Part shown: piece after piece, positions 1 through 8,811 of the stretch
Numbering within the stretch: position 1 is the first letter of the stretch
Layout: each line of letters starts with the position of its first letter
Assembly (NCBI GenBank): GCA_020353355.1
Contig: CP070694.1
Coordinates: 3,700,038-3,741,802, forward strand
DNA length: 41,765 bases
DNA from: Desulfobacterales bacterium
GTDB lineage: Bacteria > Desulfobacterota > Desulfobacteria > Desulfobacterales > JAHEIW01
Direction: 5' to 3'
Notes under the pieces: generated by a model
Told to the model about the DNA's origin: nothing
The model's database searches: none
Seen by the model: only the letters and a program-made list of their open reading frames with translations
Made by a program: the position numbers and the translations under genes

Positions 1-1868
1 CTGTCGATGCTGTAATCGGCAAAGTTAATAATCCGCTCGGGACAGCATCCCATACAGGTCCCGCAGCGACGACAGCGGGCCGGATTGGGCTTGGGAGTGC
101 CCTTTTCATCATCATCGATGGCGCCAAAGGGGCACTCTTCCGTGCAGCGTTTGCACTGGGTGCAGCGCTGCATAAAGAAGTCGGGAAAGGTCATATCCCC
201 ATATCTGGGATGAACCGAAACACCGCGGTTGACCGATTCCAGGCACTGAATGGCTTTCAATGCAGCTCCGGTGGCGTCTTCCTGTGCCTCCTCAGTCGTC
301 ATGCTGCGACGGATAGCGCCGGCGGCATAAATGCCGGTTCGCTGGGTTTCGTAGGGAAAACAGATGAAATTCGAATCGGCATATTCATCGAAAATGGCGT
401 TGTCCCGGAATCCCGGACCCTGGCGGTATGCCAGATTGATCACCGGATCATCTTTGGTCACCGGAACCATGCCGGTGGCCAGCACGACCATGTCGGCCTT
501 GACCTGAATCTTTTCGCCCAGCAGGGTGTTGTCGGCCTCCACGATCAAACCCTCGCCATTTTTGGAAACACCGGTGACTTCGCCTTTGGTCAGAAAGATG
601 CCATGATCCTGCTGGATACTCTTGTAGAAATTTTCCGTCAGACCGACGGTGCGCATATGCTGATAAACCACAAAAGCCTTGCCGTCTGCATAATCCTCCC
701 GGACGTACTTGGCTTGTTTGAGCGCCACCAGGCTGGTCACCGCGCCGGTATAGGCAAAATCTTTGTCGTCGCCCTGGCCCGGGCTTTGGACGAACACTAC
801 GGACTTGGCTTCTTTGCCGTCCGAGGGCCGTATTATTTTGCCGGCGGCGGCAATTTCTTCAAATTCAGTGTTGGTCACGACATCCGGGATTTCGCCGTAC
901 CCGAGGTGAGCAAACTCACCTGCTTTAGGTTTGTAGGGACGCCAGCCGGCGGCCAAAATTACGGCACCGAATTTTTCGCCGTTAGGATCAAGGGTTAAAA
1001 TATCCTGTTTGCCTTCATTGTACTCCATGAATTTGGCATGTAACTGCTCGGCATCCAGTTCCTTGCCCTTTTCATCAACCTTCATCTCATCGGGCAACGG
1101 ATAGGGAACGTCAAACTCCGTCTTTTCACCGGGCTTTTTCAGCGTCACCGTAAAATCACCCGGCTCTCCTGCAATACGCGCCACCACCGTGTCGGTTTTC
1201 ACCGTGATATTGGCATAGTTTTGCAGTTTTTTGATCATGTCTTCGACCGTCGGCGGAACCAATGCATCATAAGGATACGCACCCATTAGCTGTTTGCGCC
1301 ATTTCCTGGCATTTCCTCCCAGGGTGGATTCTTTCTCCACAATGGTCACATCATAGCCGGTTTTGGCCGCATCGATGGCTGCGGCAACACCGGTCAGGCC
1401 CCCGCCGATGACCAATATTTTTTTAGAGAACGCATCCGGCTGATAAGCCTCGGGCAGTGCGATTTTTTCCACCCTGGCCATACCCATCTTCAAATAGTCC
1501 TCGGCCAGCATCTGTACGTGATCGATGAATTGTTCATCTTCATTTTGTTCCTCCGTGGGAGCCGGATATTTGGACCTCGGATGGGACCATACCACTTGTT
1601 CCCTCAGGTTGACCCGATCAACGATACAACCGTCGAAACGGAAGACATCGTAAAGCACCCGGCGAGAACAGGCGGCGAGCACCAGGATATTAACACCCTC
1701 ATCGGCAATATCTTTTTTCAGGAGTTCAACCCCTTCCGTGCTGCAGAGGATCGGGCAGGTTTTCACCGGAAACCCTTCCTCCTTGGGCACATCGCAAAGC
1801 TTTTCGATGTCCAAGGCTTCTCCGATCCCGCAACCTTCGCAAATATATACACCATATTTTTTATCCAT
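1..1868 (-). CDS. qmoB: QmoB, quinone-interacting membrane-bound oxidoreductase subunit B (3' end cut by window edge)
   Basis: HdrA-like flavoprotein of the Qmo complex, which passes electrons between the quinone pool and APS reductase in sulfate reducers. The ATG at 1868 follows a strong AGGAGG and leaves 622 codons in the window without a stop; the family is about 750 residues, so the C-terminal hydrogenase-delta-like part lies off the left edge. Visible parts: an N-terminal cysteine-containing segment beginning MDKKYGVYICEGCGIGEALD, an FAD-binding Rossmann motif (GGGLTG) near residue 150, a second dinucleotide-binding segment, and two ferredoxin-type 4Fe-4S motifs (CxxCxxCxxxCP) at about residues 569-615. 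It starts 10 bases after the qmoA stop, so the two are surely one transcript, presumably with qmoC beyond the edge. Family assignment is from remembered QmoB features plus synteny. Confidence 0.95.
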   Translation of the reverse strand, partial: MDKKYGVYICEGCGIGEALDIEKLCDVPKEEGFPVKTCPILCSTEGVELLKKDIADEGVNILVLAACSRRVLYDVFRFDGCIVDRVNLREQVVWSHPRSKYPAPTEEQNEDEQFIDHVQMLAEDYLKMGMARVEKIALPEAYQPDAFSKKILVIGGGLTGVAAAIDAAKTGYDVTIVEKESTLGGNARKWRKQLMGAYPYDALVPPTVEDMIKKLQNYANITVKTDTVVARIAGEPGDFTVTLKKPGEKTEFDVPYPLPDEMKVDEKGKELDAEQLHAKFMEYNEGKQDILTLDPNGEKFGAVILAAGWRPYKPKAGEFAHLGYGEIPDVVTNTEFEEIAAAGKIIRPSDGKEAKSVVFVQSPGQGDDKDFAYTGAVTSLVALKQAKYVREDYADGKAFVVYQHMRTVGLTENFYKSIQQDHGIFLTKGEVTGVSKNGEGLIVEADNTLLGEKIQVKADMVVLATGMVPVTKDDPVINLAYRQGPGFRDNAIFDEYADSNFICFPYETQRTGIYAAGAIRRSMTTEEAQEDATGAALKAIQCLESVNRGVSVHPRYGDMTFPDFFMQRCTQCKRCTEECPFGAIDDDEKGTPKPNPARCRRCGTCMGCCPERIINFADYSID

Positions 1869-1878
1869 GGAAAACCTC

Positions 1879-3156
1879 CTACCTGTTCACCAGCGCTTGA
1901 ATCGCCTTTAAGGCCATTCCGGTTGCATTCTGATTGGATGACACCACATCGGCCGGTTTGTTGGCACATCCGGCGGCGAACATACCGCCCGTATCAAAGT
2001 CATTGATAATAAAGCCTTCATCACTGTAGTTGAGATCGGCCGGAAGTTTGGCTGTGGCCGTTGTGGGTTGCATGCCGGTGGCCAGAACAACCATATCCAC
2101 GGTCTGATGAATCTTCTCGCCGGTAACGGCGTTTTCAGCAACCACCGTAATGTTTTTGGTCCCTGGATCCTCGCTGACCTCGGCGACCTTGCCCTTGATC
2201 AAAAAGACATTTTCATCCTCTTTGATCTTTTCATAGAACCGTTCATACCGATACCCCGGTGTTCTAATATCGATATAAAACACATAGATTTTGGCTTGGG
2301 GGTAGCGTTCTCGAACGTACGTGGCTTGCTTTAGGGAGGCCATGCAACAAATGTAGGAACAGTAGGGTAAATAATTTTCATCCCTGGATCCGGCACATTG
2401 CACAAATGCAATGCTTTCCGGTTGCTTGTCATCGGACGGCCGGATAATTTTGCCCTGGGTCGGCCCGTTGGGTGCCGCCAGACGCTCCATCATCATATTG
2501 GTGATAATGTTCGGGTACTGGCCGAATCCGAGATTGTCGATCTTGGTGGCATCATAGGGTTGCCAGCCGGTGGCCCACACAACGGCTCCAACATTCAAGT
2601 TGAGGGTTTTGGACTCCATATCCAGATCGACTGCGTCATACTTGCAGGCGTCCTTGCAGCGTTGCCCATCGTCGCTGCCGATAATTTGCGGCGCCATCAC
2701 ATAGCGGGCCGGAAAAGCCATTTCAAAGGGCAAATAGGCGCCTTTGACTTTGCGCATCCCAAAATCGTACTCACTGTCAATCTCGGCTTGACAGGCTTCA
2801 GCACAATCGCCGCAACACGTGCAGTTCTCATTGACATATCTGGGGCTGATCTTGATGGTCACATCATAGTTGCCCGCAGTTCCGTCTACCTCTTCGACTT
2901 CCGCCAAGGTGAAGACGTGGATTCTTGGATTGTCCTTAATGCGCCTGAAATTAATCTCAAGCCCGCAGGTCGGAGGACATAGCTTGGGAAAATATTGATT
3001 CAGCTGTGCCACCCTTCCGCCCAGATAAGGATTTTTTTCAACCAAGAAAACTTCGTACCCCACTTCGGCGGCTTCAATGGCGGTGGTCAAGCCGCTGATC
3101 CCTCCGCCGACCACTAAAATGCTTCCACTCGCAGGGGTTACTTTTTCTTCAGTCAT
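1879..3156 (-). CDS. qmoA: QmoA, quinone-interacting membrane-bound oxidoreductase subunit A
   Basis: Cytoplasmic HdrA-like flavoprotein, 425 residues, partner of QmoB and QmoC in electron transfer to AprAB. An FAD-binding motif GGGISG is at residues 17-22, followed by an acidic end of the second strand (VEKNPYLGGR). A cysteine cluster C112, C114, C115, C118, C122 and a further C-rich segment (KLCPPTCG, residues 59-65) are candidate cluster or structural ligands. A second Rossmann-like stretch ending in an ATGMQP motif sits near residue 360. The ATG is preceded by GGAGGG. It lies directly downstream of the apr genes but is separated from aprA by a strong hairpin terminator, so it may have its own promoter or depend on readthrough. 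Confidence 0.95.
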   Translation of the reverse strand: MTEEKVTPASGSILVVGGGISGLTTAIEAAEVGYEVFLVEKNPYLGGRVAQLNQYFPKLCPPTCGLEINFRRIKDNPRIHVFTLAEVEEVDGTAGNYDVTIKISPRYVNENCTCCGDCAEACQAEIDSEYDFGMRKVKGAYLPFEMAFPARYVMAPQIIGSDDGQRCKDACKYDAVDLDMESKTLNLNVGAVVWATGWQPYDATKIDNLGFGQYPNIITNMMMERLAAPNGPTQGKIIRPSDDKQPESIAFVQCAGSRDENYLPYCSYICCMASLKQATYVRERYPQAKIYVFYIDIRTPGYRYERFYEKIKEDENVFLIKGKVAEVSEDPGTKNITVVAENAVTGEKIHQTVDMVVLATGMQPTTATAKLPADLNYSDEGFIINDFDTGGMFAAGCANKPADVVSSNQNATGMALKAIQALVNR

Positions 3157-3192
3157 TCTATCCCTCCGTGCCCTCTAAATTTCAATCGTTTT

Positions 3193-3332
3193 GGGTTTCA
3201 GGTTTCAGTAAACAGATGACGGAGGACAGAAAACAGAAGACAAATGGGCTGCTTCATCCTCCAGTTTTTACCATCTTCTGTCGTCTGACCTCTGTCCTCT
3301 GACACCTGACGTGAAACCTGACACCTGAAACC
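3193..3332. repeat. Degenerate 7-bp repeat island 1 (inverted arms), aprA-qmoA intergenic
   Basis: Left arm 3193-3241 reads as consecutive 7-mers (GGGTTTC, AGGTTTC, AGTAAAC, AGATGAC, GGAGGAC, AGAAAAC, AGAAGAC). Right arm 3273-3332 reads in the opposite sense (CTTCTGT, CGTCTGA, CCTCTGT, CCTCTGA, CACCTGA, CGTGAAA, CCTGACA, CCTGAAA). The arms are roughly complementary and could fold into a long imperfect hairpin. The same architecture recurs near 21.5, 23.3, 29.7 and 36.8 kb. Confidence 0.8.
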
Positions 3333-3340
3333 TTGCGATA

Positions 3341-3381
3341 GTAATAAAAACCTCCAGGTGTTCGCAGACACCTGGAGGTTG
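3341..3381 (-). terminator. Rho-independent terminator downstream of aprA
   Basis: A perfect 11-bp stem (3351-3361 with 3368-3378, CCTCCAGGTGT/ACACCTGGAGG) with a 6-base loop. Read on the minus strand it is followed at once by a T-run (complement of 3346-3350). It lies about 40 bases past the aprA stop, so it should end or attenuate the apr transcript before qmoA. Confidence 0.88.
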
Positions 3382-3422
3382 TTTTAGGTTAAATGATCCG
3401 TCGACTCACAATCCGATCCCCA

Positions 3423-5405
3423 TTAAGCATCCGGAAAGATCTTAATATAGTCTTTCTTGAAGATGTCCCATTTCTGCTCATTCGGGTCATACTGGGAGTT
3501 GACGAAGCAGAACCAGTTCTTGTCGTCCTGGCCCGGATAATCGGCCTGATAGTAGAAGCCGGGATAGCGCGTTTCCTTACGGAACTGGATGTGACGCAGG
3601 TGAGATTCGACCGTCCAGATTCGATGCTGGATCTCCCAGGCTCTCATCAGTTCGTGCAAATCGCCGGCAGCCAGTTTCTCATTGTCTTCTCGCATCAGCT
3701 GCAACATTTCCATGACGATTTCCAGGTTCTTGGAGGAGGTCTGGTAATAGGTAGCCGTTCCACCGCCGTACTCATGGGTAGCCTTCATCATGCGGTACAT
3801 CATGCCGTTGGGTTTGATGTAATTGGGGTTGATATCGTCGGCCGTTGTATAGGCACAATGGTCCAGATAGGTTCGAACCGGTTTGTAAACCAAGTCGATG
3901 ATCTCATCCTTGGACATGCTCGCCTGCGGTGCGTAATCGGCATGGTCTCTGGCGTAACGCACCATTTCCTTGACGGCAATCCGCCCCTCGGAATGGGATC
4001 CGGAAGAGAACTTGTGACCGGAGCAACCCACGCCATCGCCGGCGGTGAACAGACCGTTGACCGTGGTCATGCGGTTGTACACCTTCCCGTTGTCGGCTTT
4101 GAGCTTATACGCATCCGGTATCCAATCGTAATCCGGTCCGGAGACCCAGAAGCCGCAGCAGCCGGAATGAGAGCCAAGCAAATAGGGCTCGGTCGGCATA
4201 ACCTCGGAATTCCTCTCCTCCGGCAGGGTGTTGGTAGCACACCACAGGTTGGCCTGACCGCAGGTCATATCCAGGAAGTCTTCCCAGGCTTCGGATTCGA
4301 GGTGTTTGAGCTCTTTTTTATCCATGGTCTTGCCAAGCTCTGCCAGGGCGCTGACGGTATCCATCATGATGGGCCCGCGTCCTTCCTTCATCTCAAAGAG
4401 CATCAGGTGGTTTCGCAGACAGGTCGGGGTAACGGCTGCGGTTCCATAGGGCGCATATCTTTCGAGCTCCGCTTTGGCCGCCTCGCCGGCCCCATAGTTT
4501 TCACCCAGACCGTTGAGGGTTTTGGCCTTGAACAACAAGAACCAGGCACCCACGGGGCCGTAACCGTCTTTGAAGCGCGACGGGGTGAAACGGTTTTCCA
4601 TCATGGACAGCTCGGCACCTATTTTCATTCCCAGATAATAGCTGGAACCCGAGTTCCATACGGGATACCAAGCGCGACCCTTGCCTTCACCCACCGAACG
4701 CGGTTGATAAATATTCACCGCACCACCGCAGGCGATTAGTGCTGTTTTGCACTTGATCAGAAAAACTTTGTTTTCACGAACGGAAAATCCAACTGCACCG
4801 GCGACCTGATTTTCCTTATTGGCATCGAGCAGCAATTCAACGATAAACACTCTTTCCAAGACGTTGTCTTCACCGATGGCCAGTTTGGCAGCCTCGGCCA
4901 CGATGCGTTTGTAGGATTCGCCATTGATCATGATCTGCCATTTACCGGTGCGCACGGGCTTGGAACCTTCTTTTAGGGTTCCCATCTTCTGGCCTTTTTT
5001 GCCGTCCAGGTTCTTGCCTTCTTCGGAGGTCTTCCAGATCGGCAGACCCCATTCCTCAAACAGATGGACGGAATCATCCACATGGCAGCCTAAATCAAAA
5101 ATCAGGTCTTCGCGCACAATGCCCATCAGGTCGTTGCGGACCATGCGGACATAGTCATCCGGTGAGTTTTCACCGATGTAAGTGTTGATCGCCGACAGAC
5201 CCTGTGCCACCGCGCCGCTGCGCTCCAGGGCCGCCTTGTCAACCAACAGTACGGTCTGATCGTCGGACATCCATTTTTTAACCTCAAATGCCGCTCCACA
5301 CGCAGCCATGCCGCCGCCGATGATCAAAATATCAACTTCGCGCTCCTCAAATTCAGGATCACGAACGGCCTTAAGTTCCCCTGGGGGTTTATTCGGTAAT
5401 GCCAT
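3423..5405 (-). CDS. aprA: Adenylylsulfate (APS) reductase alpha subunit
   Basis: Catalytic FAD subunit of dissimilatory APS reductase, 660 residues, reducing adenosine 5'-phosphosulfate to sulfite and AMP in the cytoplasm. The fumarate reductase/succinate dehydrogenase-type FAD motif GGGMAACG is at residues 30-37, after a strand reading VDILIIGG. Family-typical stretches follow, including the GDGVGCSGHKFSSGSHSEGR region near residue 450 and a C-terminal helical domain with many W and Y residues. The ATG has AGGAGG upstream. aprB lies 69 bases upstream on the same strand. Length and residues match AprA of sulfate reducers; nothing indicates truncation. Confidence 0.98.
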   Translation of the reverse strand: MALPNKPPGELKAVRDPEFEEREVDILIIGGGMAACGAAFEVKKWMSDDQTVLLVDKAALERSGAVAQGLSAINTYIGENSPDDYVRMVRNDLMGIVREDLIFDLGCHVDDSVHLFEEWGLPIWKTSEEGKNLDGKKGQKMGTLKEGSKPVRTGKWQIMINGESYKRIVAEAAKLAIGEDNVLERVFIVELLLDANKENQVAGAVGFSVRENKVFLIKCKTALIACGGAVNIYQPRSVGEGKGRAWYPVWNSGSSYYLGMKIGAELSMMENRFTPSRFKDGYGPVGAWFLLFKAKTLNGLGENYGAGEAAKAELERYAPYGTAAVTPTCLRNHLMLFEMKEGRGPIMMDTVSALAELGKTMDKKELKHLESEAWEDFLDMTCGQANLWCATNTLPEERNSEVMPTEPYLLGSHSGCCGFWVSGPDYDWIPDAYKLKADNGKVYNRMTTVNGLFTAGDGVGCSGHKFSSGSHSEGRIAVKEMVRYARDHADYAPQASMSKDEIIDLVYKPVRTYLDHCAYTTADDINPNYIKPNGMMYRMMKATHEYGGGTATYYQTSSKNLEIVMEMLQLMREDNEKLAAGDLHELMRAWEIQHRIWTVESHLRHIQFRKETRYPGFYYQADYPGQDDKNWFCFVNSQYDPNEQKWDIFKKDYIKIFPDA

Positions 5406-5474
5406 ATTAATATCCTCCTTACATTATATTGCAAATTTTTTCATTCACTTAGATCAATTCAAACCAATGCTTGC

Positions 5475-5912
5475 TTAAACAGTTGCCTTCGGTTTCGGGA
5501 GCTCATATCCGTCGGCTTCTTCCGTGCTCAGCAGTCCGCTCTCCAGATTTTTGCCTTTCAGATCGAGATAAGCATTGGCGCCTCCCTCCGGTGTGGTCCG
5601 GATGGGGAACTTAAAGCGTTTGATGGTCCCGTTTCTGAATTTACAGGTCCACATGACATCCTCGGTTCCCAGCATCGGCATAATACTGCTCCCCAACGGA
5701 ACAAAGTCAGAATAACCCCGAACCTCAATGGCCTGGGTGGGGCAAATCTTAACACATGAAAAGCATTCCCAGCACTGATCGGGTTCCTGGTTGTAAGCCT
5801 TCATTTCGTTGGGCTCCAGAACCATCAGGTCGTTGGGACAAATATACATGCACGCGGTTTTGTCCCCGCCTTTGCAACCATCACATTTTTCTGTTATCAC
5901 AAAACTTGGCAT
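5475..5912 (-). CDS. aprB: Adenylylsulfate (APS) reductase beta subunit
   Basis: Iron-sulfur subunit, 145 residues, carrying two 4Fe-4S clusters that feed electrons to the AprA flavin. Cysteines C10, C13, C21, C25 and C47, C50, C53, C57 give the two cluster motifs; the long spacing between C13 and C21 is characteristic of AprB. The C-terminal half (residues 70-145) is the tail that wraps around AprA in the known heterodimer. An AGGAGG stands 8 bases before the ATG. This is the first gene of the apr transcript; no sat gene is found immediately upstream, unlike many sulfate reducers. Confidence 0.98.
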   Translation of the reverse strand: MPSFVITEKCDGCKGGDKTACMYICPNDLMVLEPNEMKAYNQEPDQCWECFSCVKICPTQAIEVRGYSDFVPLGSSIMPMLGTEDVMWTCKFRNGTIKRFKFPIRTTPEGGANAYLDLKGKNLESGLLSTEEADGYELPKPKATV

Positions 5913-6187
5913 TAATAATACCTCCTAATTTAGATTGGTAAACTATCTTTCCCTTAACTTTCGTCTAATAATTTCCATCAAAATCCCAGTTAATTTGCAC
6001 CTCCCTTCATGTTTCTGATCCAAAGATGAATTCTCTGGCTCTTTTTTTTATTCCTTGGGTAATTTCTATATCATCAAACCGGTACCCTCCGGTAAAACTT
6101 AATTGGCATTTTAAGCGACTCGGTATGATATCAATCAAATAAAAATATCTTGTAAATTCAAAAGGATACGATATGTATAAGGGAGCA

Positions 6188-6216
6188 ACAATACCATTCA
6201 AGATAGGGCTTGTCAA
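6188..6216 (-). promoter_or_regulatory. Candidate sigma70-type promoter for aprBA
   Basis: On the minus strand a perfect TTGACA (6216-6211) is followed after 17 bases by TATTGT (6193-6188). If used, aprB would have an untranslated leader of about 270 bases (5913-6186), which contains a second AGGAGG-like site but no convincing gene. Prediction from consensus only. Confidence 0.4.
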
Positions 6217-6327
6217 GTACTTTCGAATACGCTCGAATCCTAACACGCGAGGAGAAGAATAAGGATTGGATAAAATTGTATGGCCATGTTATGGGTGATC
6301 TACATCCCTTTGGGAGAAGACCCTACG

Positions 6328-7053
6328 ATGGACCACCATCTGACACCTATATCCCTGGACGAACCTTTCAGGTTTGCGTGCGCCAAGACGGTACCGTGTT
6401 TCAATGCGTGCTGCCGGGATTTAAACCAGTTCCTAACTCCTTACGATATATTGCGCCTGAAACATCATCTCGGGATGTCGAGCGGTGATTTTCTCCAACG
6501 GTATTGTTTCCAACACACCGGACCCGAATCCGGCTTGCCGATTGTTACGCTGAAACCCAAAGCGGCGCCGCAATTAGCCTGTCCGTTTGTCACCGCTAGA
6601 GGGTGCAGCGTGTATGTCAACAGGCCGTCATCCTGTCGCACCTATCCCCTGGTCAGGGCAATCTCAAAATCACGAGAAACAGGGGCAATCAACGAGCATT
6701 TCATGGTGCTAAAAGAAACCCACTGTCGCGGGTTTAATGAAAACAAAGCGCAAACGGTTCGGCAGTGGCTTGAGCAGCAGGGTATTTGCGTTTACAACGA
6801 GTTTAACGATATGCTCCTGGATATCATTAGCCTCAAAAACCAAGTGAGGCTCGCAGCGCTCGATATAAAATCACGCCATCTCTTTCATCTGGCGCTCTAC
6901 GATCTGGATAATTTCCGATGCCAGCTTTTCGAAAACAATCTGCTGGATAATGCGGAAATGGAGCCGACTATGATTGAGGCAATCAAGTCCGATGATGTTA
7001 CGCTGTTAAGGTTTGGGATAGAATGGGTGAAACGGGGGCTTTTTGGCAGATAG
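6328..7053 (+). CDS. YkgJ-family cysteine-cluster (putative Zn/Fe-chelating) protein 1
   Basis: A 241-residue protein with the YkgJ/PF03692-like cysteine pattern: C18, C24, C28, C29, then C85, C93 and C103 in a CPF...GCSVYxxRPSSCRTYPL context. The family is thought to bind zinc or iron; no enzymatic role is established. I chose the ATG at 6328 because GGAGAAG precedes it by 8 bases; an ATG at 6280 in the same frame would add 16 residues without a good ribosome site. It is clearly paralogous to the protein encoded at 8028-8810 (shared FNxCCRxLNxFLxPYD segment and shared C-terminal DDVxLLxFGxEWVK). It is divergent from aprB and precedes an SDR gene by 47 bases. Confidence 0.75.
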   Translation: MDHHLTPISLDEPFRFACAKTVPCFNACCRDLNQFLTPYDILRLKHHLGMSSGDFLQRYCFQHTGPESGLPIVTLKPKAAPQLACPFVTARGCSVYVNRPSSCRTYPLVRAISKSRETGAINEHFMVLKETHCRGFNENKAQTVRQWLEQQGICVYNEFNDMLLDIISLKNQVRLAALDIKSRHLFHLALYDLDNFRCQLFENNLLDNAEMEPTMIEAIKSDDVTLLRFGIEWVKRGLFGR

Positions 7054-7100
7054 CCAGTGTCGGGTGTCGTTTAATCTCAGAGTCAATTTGAGGTAGAAAG

Positions 7101-7916
7101 ATGAACTTATCTGGAAAAGTCGCCCTGGTTCTGGGTGCCATTAAAGGAATTGGAAAAGGTATTGGTCTTGCCCTGGCGAAAGAAGGCGCGAAGGTTGCAG
7201 CAACCTATTTCGACTGGGAGGATGAACTCGATAACATGCAGGCAGATTTCACGGAAACCGGCCAGGAGCATCTTATCGTGCAAATAAATTTGCTTGAGGT
7301 CCAAAAAATCCCGAATCTTATTCAGCAGGTTATCAATCGATTCGGGCGCCTGGACGTCTTGATAAATAACATCGAACGCGGCGGATGGCCTGTTGTTCAC
7401 GGGCCGTATACCCAGGGACAATGGGATCTGGAAATCGAAACCACGCTGCGTGCCAAACTCTGGGTTTTTGAATCCGCCCTGCCCCATTTAAAAGCATCCG
7501 GCAATGGGGTCGTAATTAATTTTTCTTCTATTGCAGCAATCGTAGGTCGATCCGGTCCGGCCAGCGTCATTTTCAACGAGGGATACTCCGCCGCCAACCG
7601 GGGAATCTCCCTTCTGACCGAAACATGGGCCCGCATGGGTGCCCCGGAAGTGCGGGTCAATGAAGTCATGCTGGGATTTGTTGAAACGCGTCATGGCGAA
7701 AATACCAGAGGATGGGGTTTGCTGAATGAAAACCACAAAAAAGCGCTGATTGACCATACCCTGCTCGGCCGTATCGGCAAAATTGAAGATGTTGTCAAAA
7801 GCGTTCTCTATATAATAAAGGATGCATCGTATATGACCGGTGCTGTGCTGCGGTTGGACGGTGGGTATGTTCTGGGCGGCGATAAAACGGGGGAGAGGCC
7901 CCAAGGGATACTTTAG
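7101..7916 (+). CDS. Short-chain dehydrogenase/reductase (SDR) family protein with altered catalytic motif
   Basis: A 271-residue Rossmann protein of classical SDR length. The nucleotide-binding motif is GAIKGIGKGIG (residues 12-22). The serine of the catalytic set is visible (NFSSIAA, around 142-143) and the tyrosine is Y162, but the YxxxK lysine is an asparagine (YSAAN, N166), and the usual NNAG motif reads NNIE. A C-terminal VLRLDGGYVLGG tail is normal for the family. It may therefore be catalytically weak, use different chemistry, or only bind nucleotide. GAGGT precedes the ATG. It follows YkgJ protein 1 closely and is probably co-transcribed with it. Substrate unknown. Confidence 0.85.
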   Translation: MNLSGKVALVLGAIKGIGKGIGLALAKEGAKVAATYFDWEDELDNMQADFTETGQEHLIVQINLLEVQKIPNLIQQVINRFGRLDVLINNIERGGWPVVHGPYTQGQWDLEIETTLRAKLWVFESALPHLKASGNGVVINFSSIAAIVGRSGPASVIFNEGYSAANRGISLLTETWARMGAPEVRVNEVMLGFVETRHGENTRGWGLLNENHKKALIDHTLLGRIGKIEDVVKSVLYIIKDASYMTGAVLRLDGGYVLGGDKTGERPQGIL

Positions 7917-8027
7917 TCAGACAACATGAATCGCATTCGAGATGTTACCGATCCTCGATGATGATGAATGCGGCGATCTGGATCAAAGATTAAAACATCG
8001 CGTATCGTTGATCGCTCAACTCTTGAT

Positions 8028-8810
8028 TTAGCGCGGCTTTAATTTTTTACTTTTAATTCCCCATAAAAAAAACTTCACCCATTCAAACCCAAATTTCAAC
8101 AATTCCACATCATCCGTTTTGATCTTCGCGAGTATCGCAGATTTCACCCTGTAGCGCCTCAAAAAACTGCTCTGGAAGATAAATTCTCGAAATTGATCGA
8201 TGTTGTATATCGCCATAAAAGCCATTTTGGCCTTCGCACCTTGCGGTCCCTCCTGGCCCCACGGGTCCTTTTGAAACATCCGCTTTATTTCTGCCCACCG
8301 GATTGTCATTTTATGATAATACTCCGCTTCTTGATCGTCGGTCCACGAGGATATTGTCCATTGTGCAGCTTCATGTTGCCCGAGGCAAAATTCCGGAGGT
8401 CTAAAAAAGTAAACCGGAGTATTCTTTTTGGTATCGGCATCAAATAAAATACCCTGCTCAATCGGAAATGTCCGGCAGGTATCCGGACGGTCTGGGTACA
8501 CCAGGCATCCGGACTCCGCCAAAAAGGGGCAGGTTTTCTCGTCATTTTCCGACATACGCAACAGCACTTCCGGAAAAAAATTTTGGGGCCGCAGCACCAC
8601 ATCGACATGGGTATCTAAAAACTCATCTGAAGATATGCCCAAGGTCTGTTTAAGACGAACCACGTCGTATGGGTAAAGAAACAAATTCAGATTACGGCAG
8701 CAGCGGTTAAAGCAGCCGATGCCCGCATAACAGCGGAATGCAAAGGTGTCTTTTTCTTTAATTCGCACACCGGCTAGCTTATCCAGTTTAATTGCATCAA
8801 CCTGTTTCAT
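8028..8810 (-). CDS. YkgJ-family cysteine-cluster (putative Zn/Fe-chelating) protein 2
   Basis: A 260-residue paralogue of the protein at 6328-7053, on the opposite strand. Cysteines C27, C33, C37, C38 and C94, C102, C112 reproduce the CxxxxxCxxxCC and CPF...GCxVYxxRPxxCRTFP pattern. The C-terminus repeats the DDVELLKFGFEWVK element and ends in a basic tail. I start it at the ATG at 8810, just 1 base after the stop of the upstream YkgJ-like gene (8812), which indicates translational coupling; an earlier ATG at 8831 would overlap that gene by 20 bases. Metal binding is a family-level expectation, not shown. Confidence 0.75.
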   Translation of the reverse strand: MKQVDAIKLDKLAGVRIKEKDTFAFRCYAGIGCFNRCCRNLNLFLYPYDVVRLKQTLGISSDEFLDTHVDVVLRPQNFFPEVLLRMSENDEKTCPFLAESGCLVYPDRPDTCRTFPIEQGILFDADTKKNTPVYFFRPPEFCLGQHEAAQWTISSWTDDQEAEYYHKMTIRWAEIKRMFQKDPWGQEGPQGAKAKMAFMAIYNIDQFREFIFQSSFLRRYRVKSAILAKIKTDDVELLKFGFEWVKFFLWGIKSKKLKPR

Positions 8811-8811
8811 A

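Noticed and set aside
1518..2334. Open frames on both strands overlapping the qmoA-qmoB junction
   Set aside because: Both real genes are intact with good ribosome sites; the extra frames are out-of-phase shadows.
3193..3332. CRISPR array
   Set aside because: The repeats are 7 bp, contiguous, degenerate and inverted, without regular unique spacers; no cas genes are present in the window.
210..4739. Long plus-strand open frames opposite qmoB, qmoA and aprA (up to 448 codons)
   Set aside because: They mirror highly conserved minus-strand genes and their translations are histidine/glycine-rich antisense products with no domain features.
6007..6246. Minus-strand open frame of 79 codons upstream of aprB
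   Set aside because: No ribosome site or recognisable domain, and it would include the best candidate apr promoter; composition is that of AT-rich intergenic DNA.
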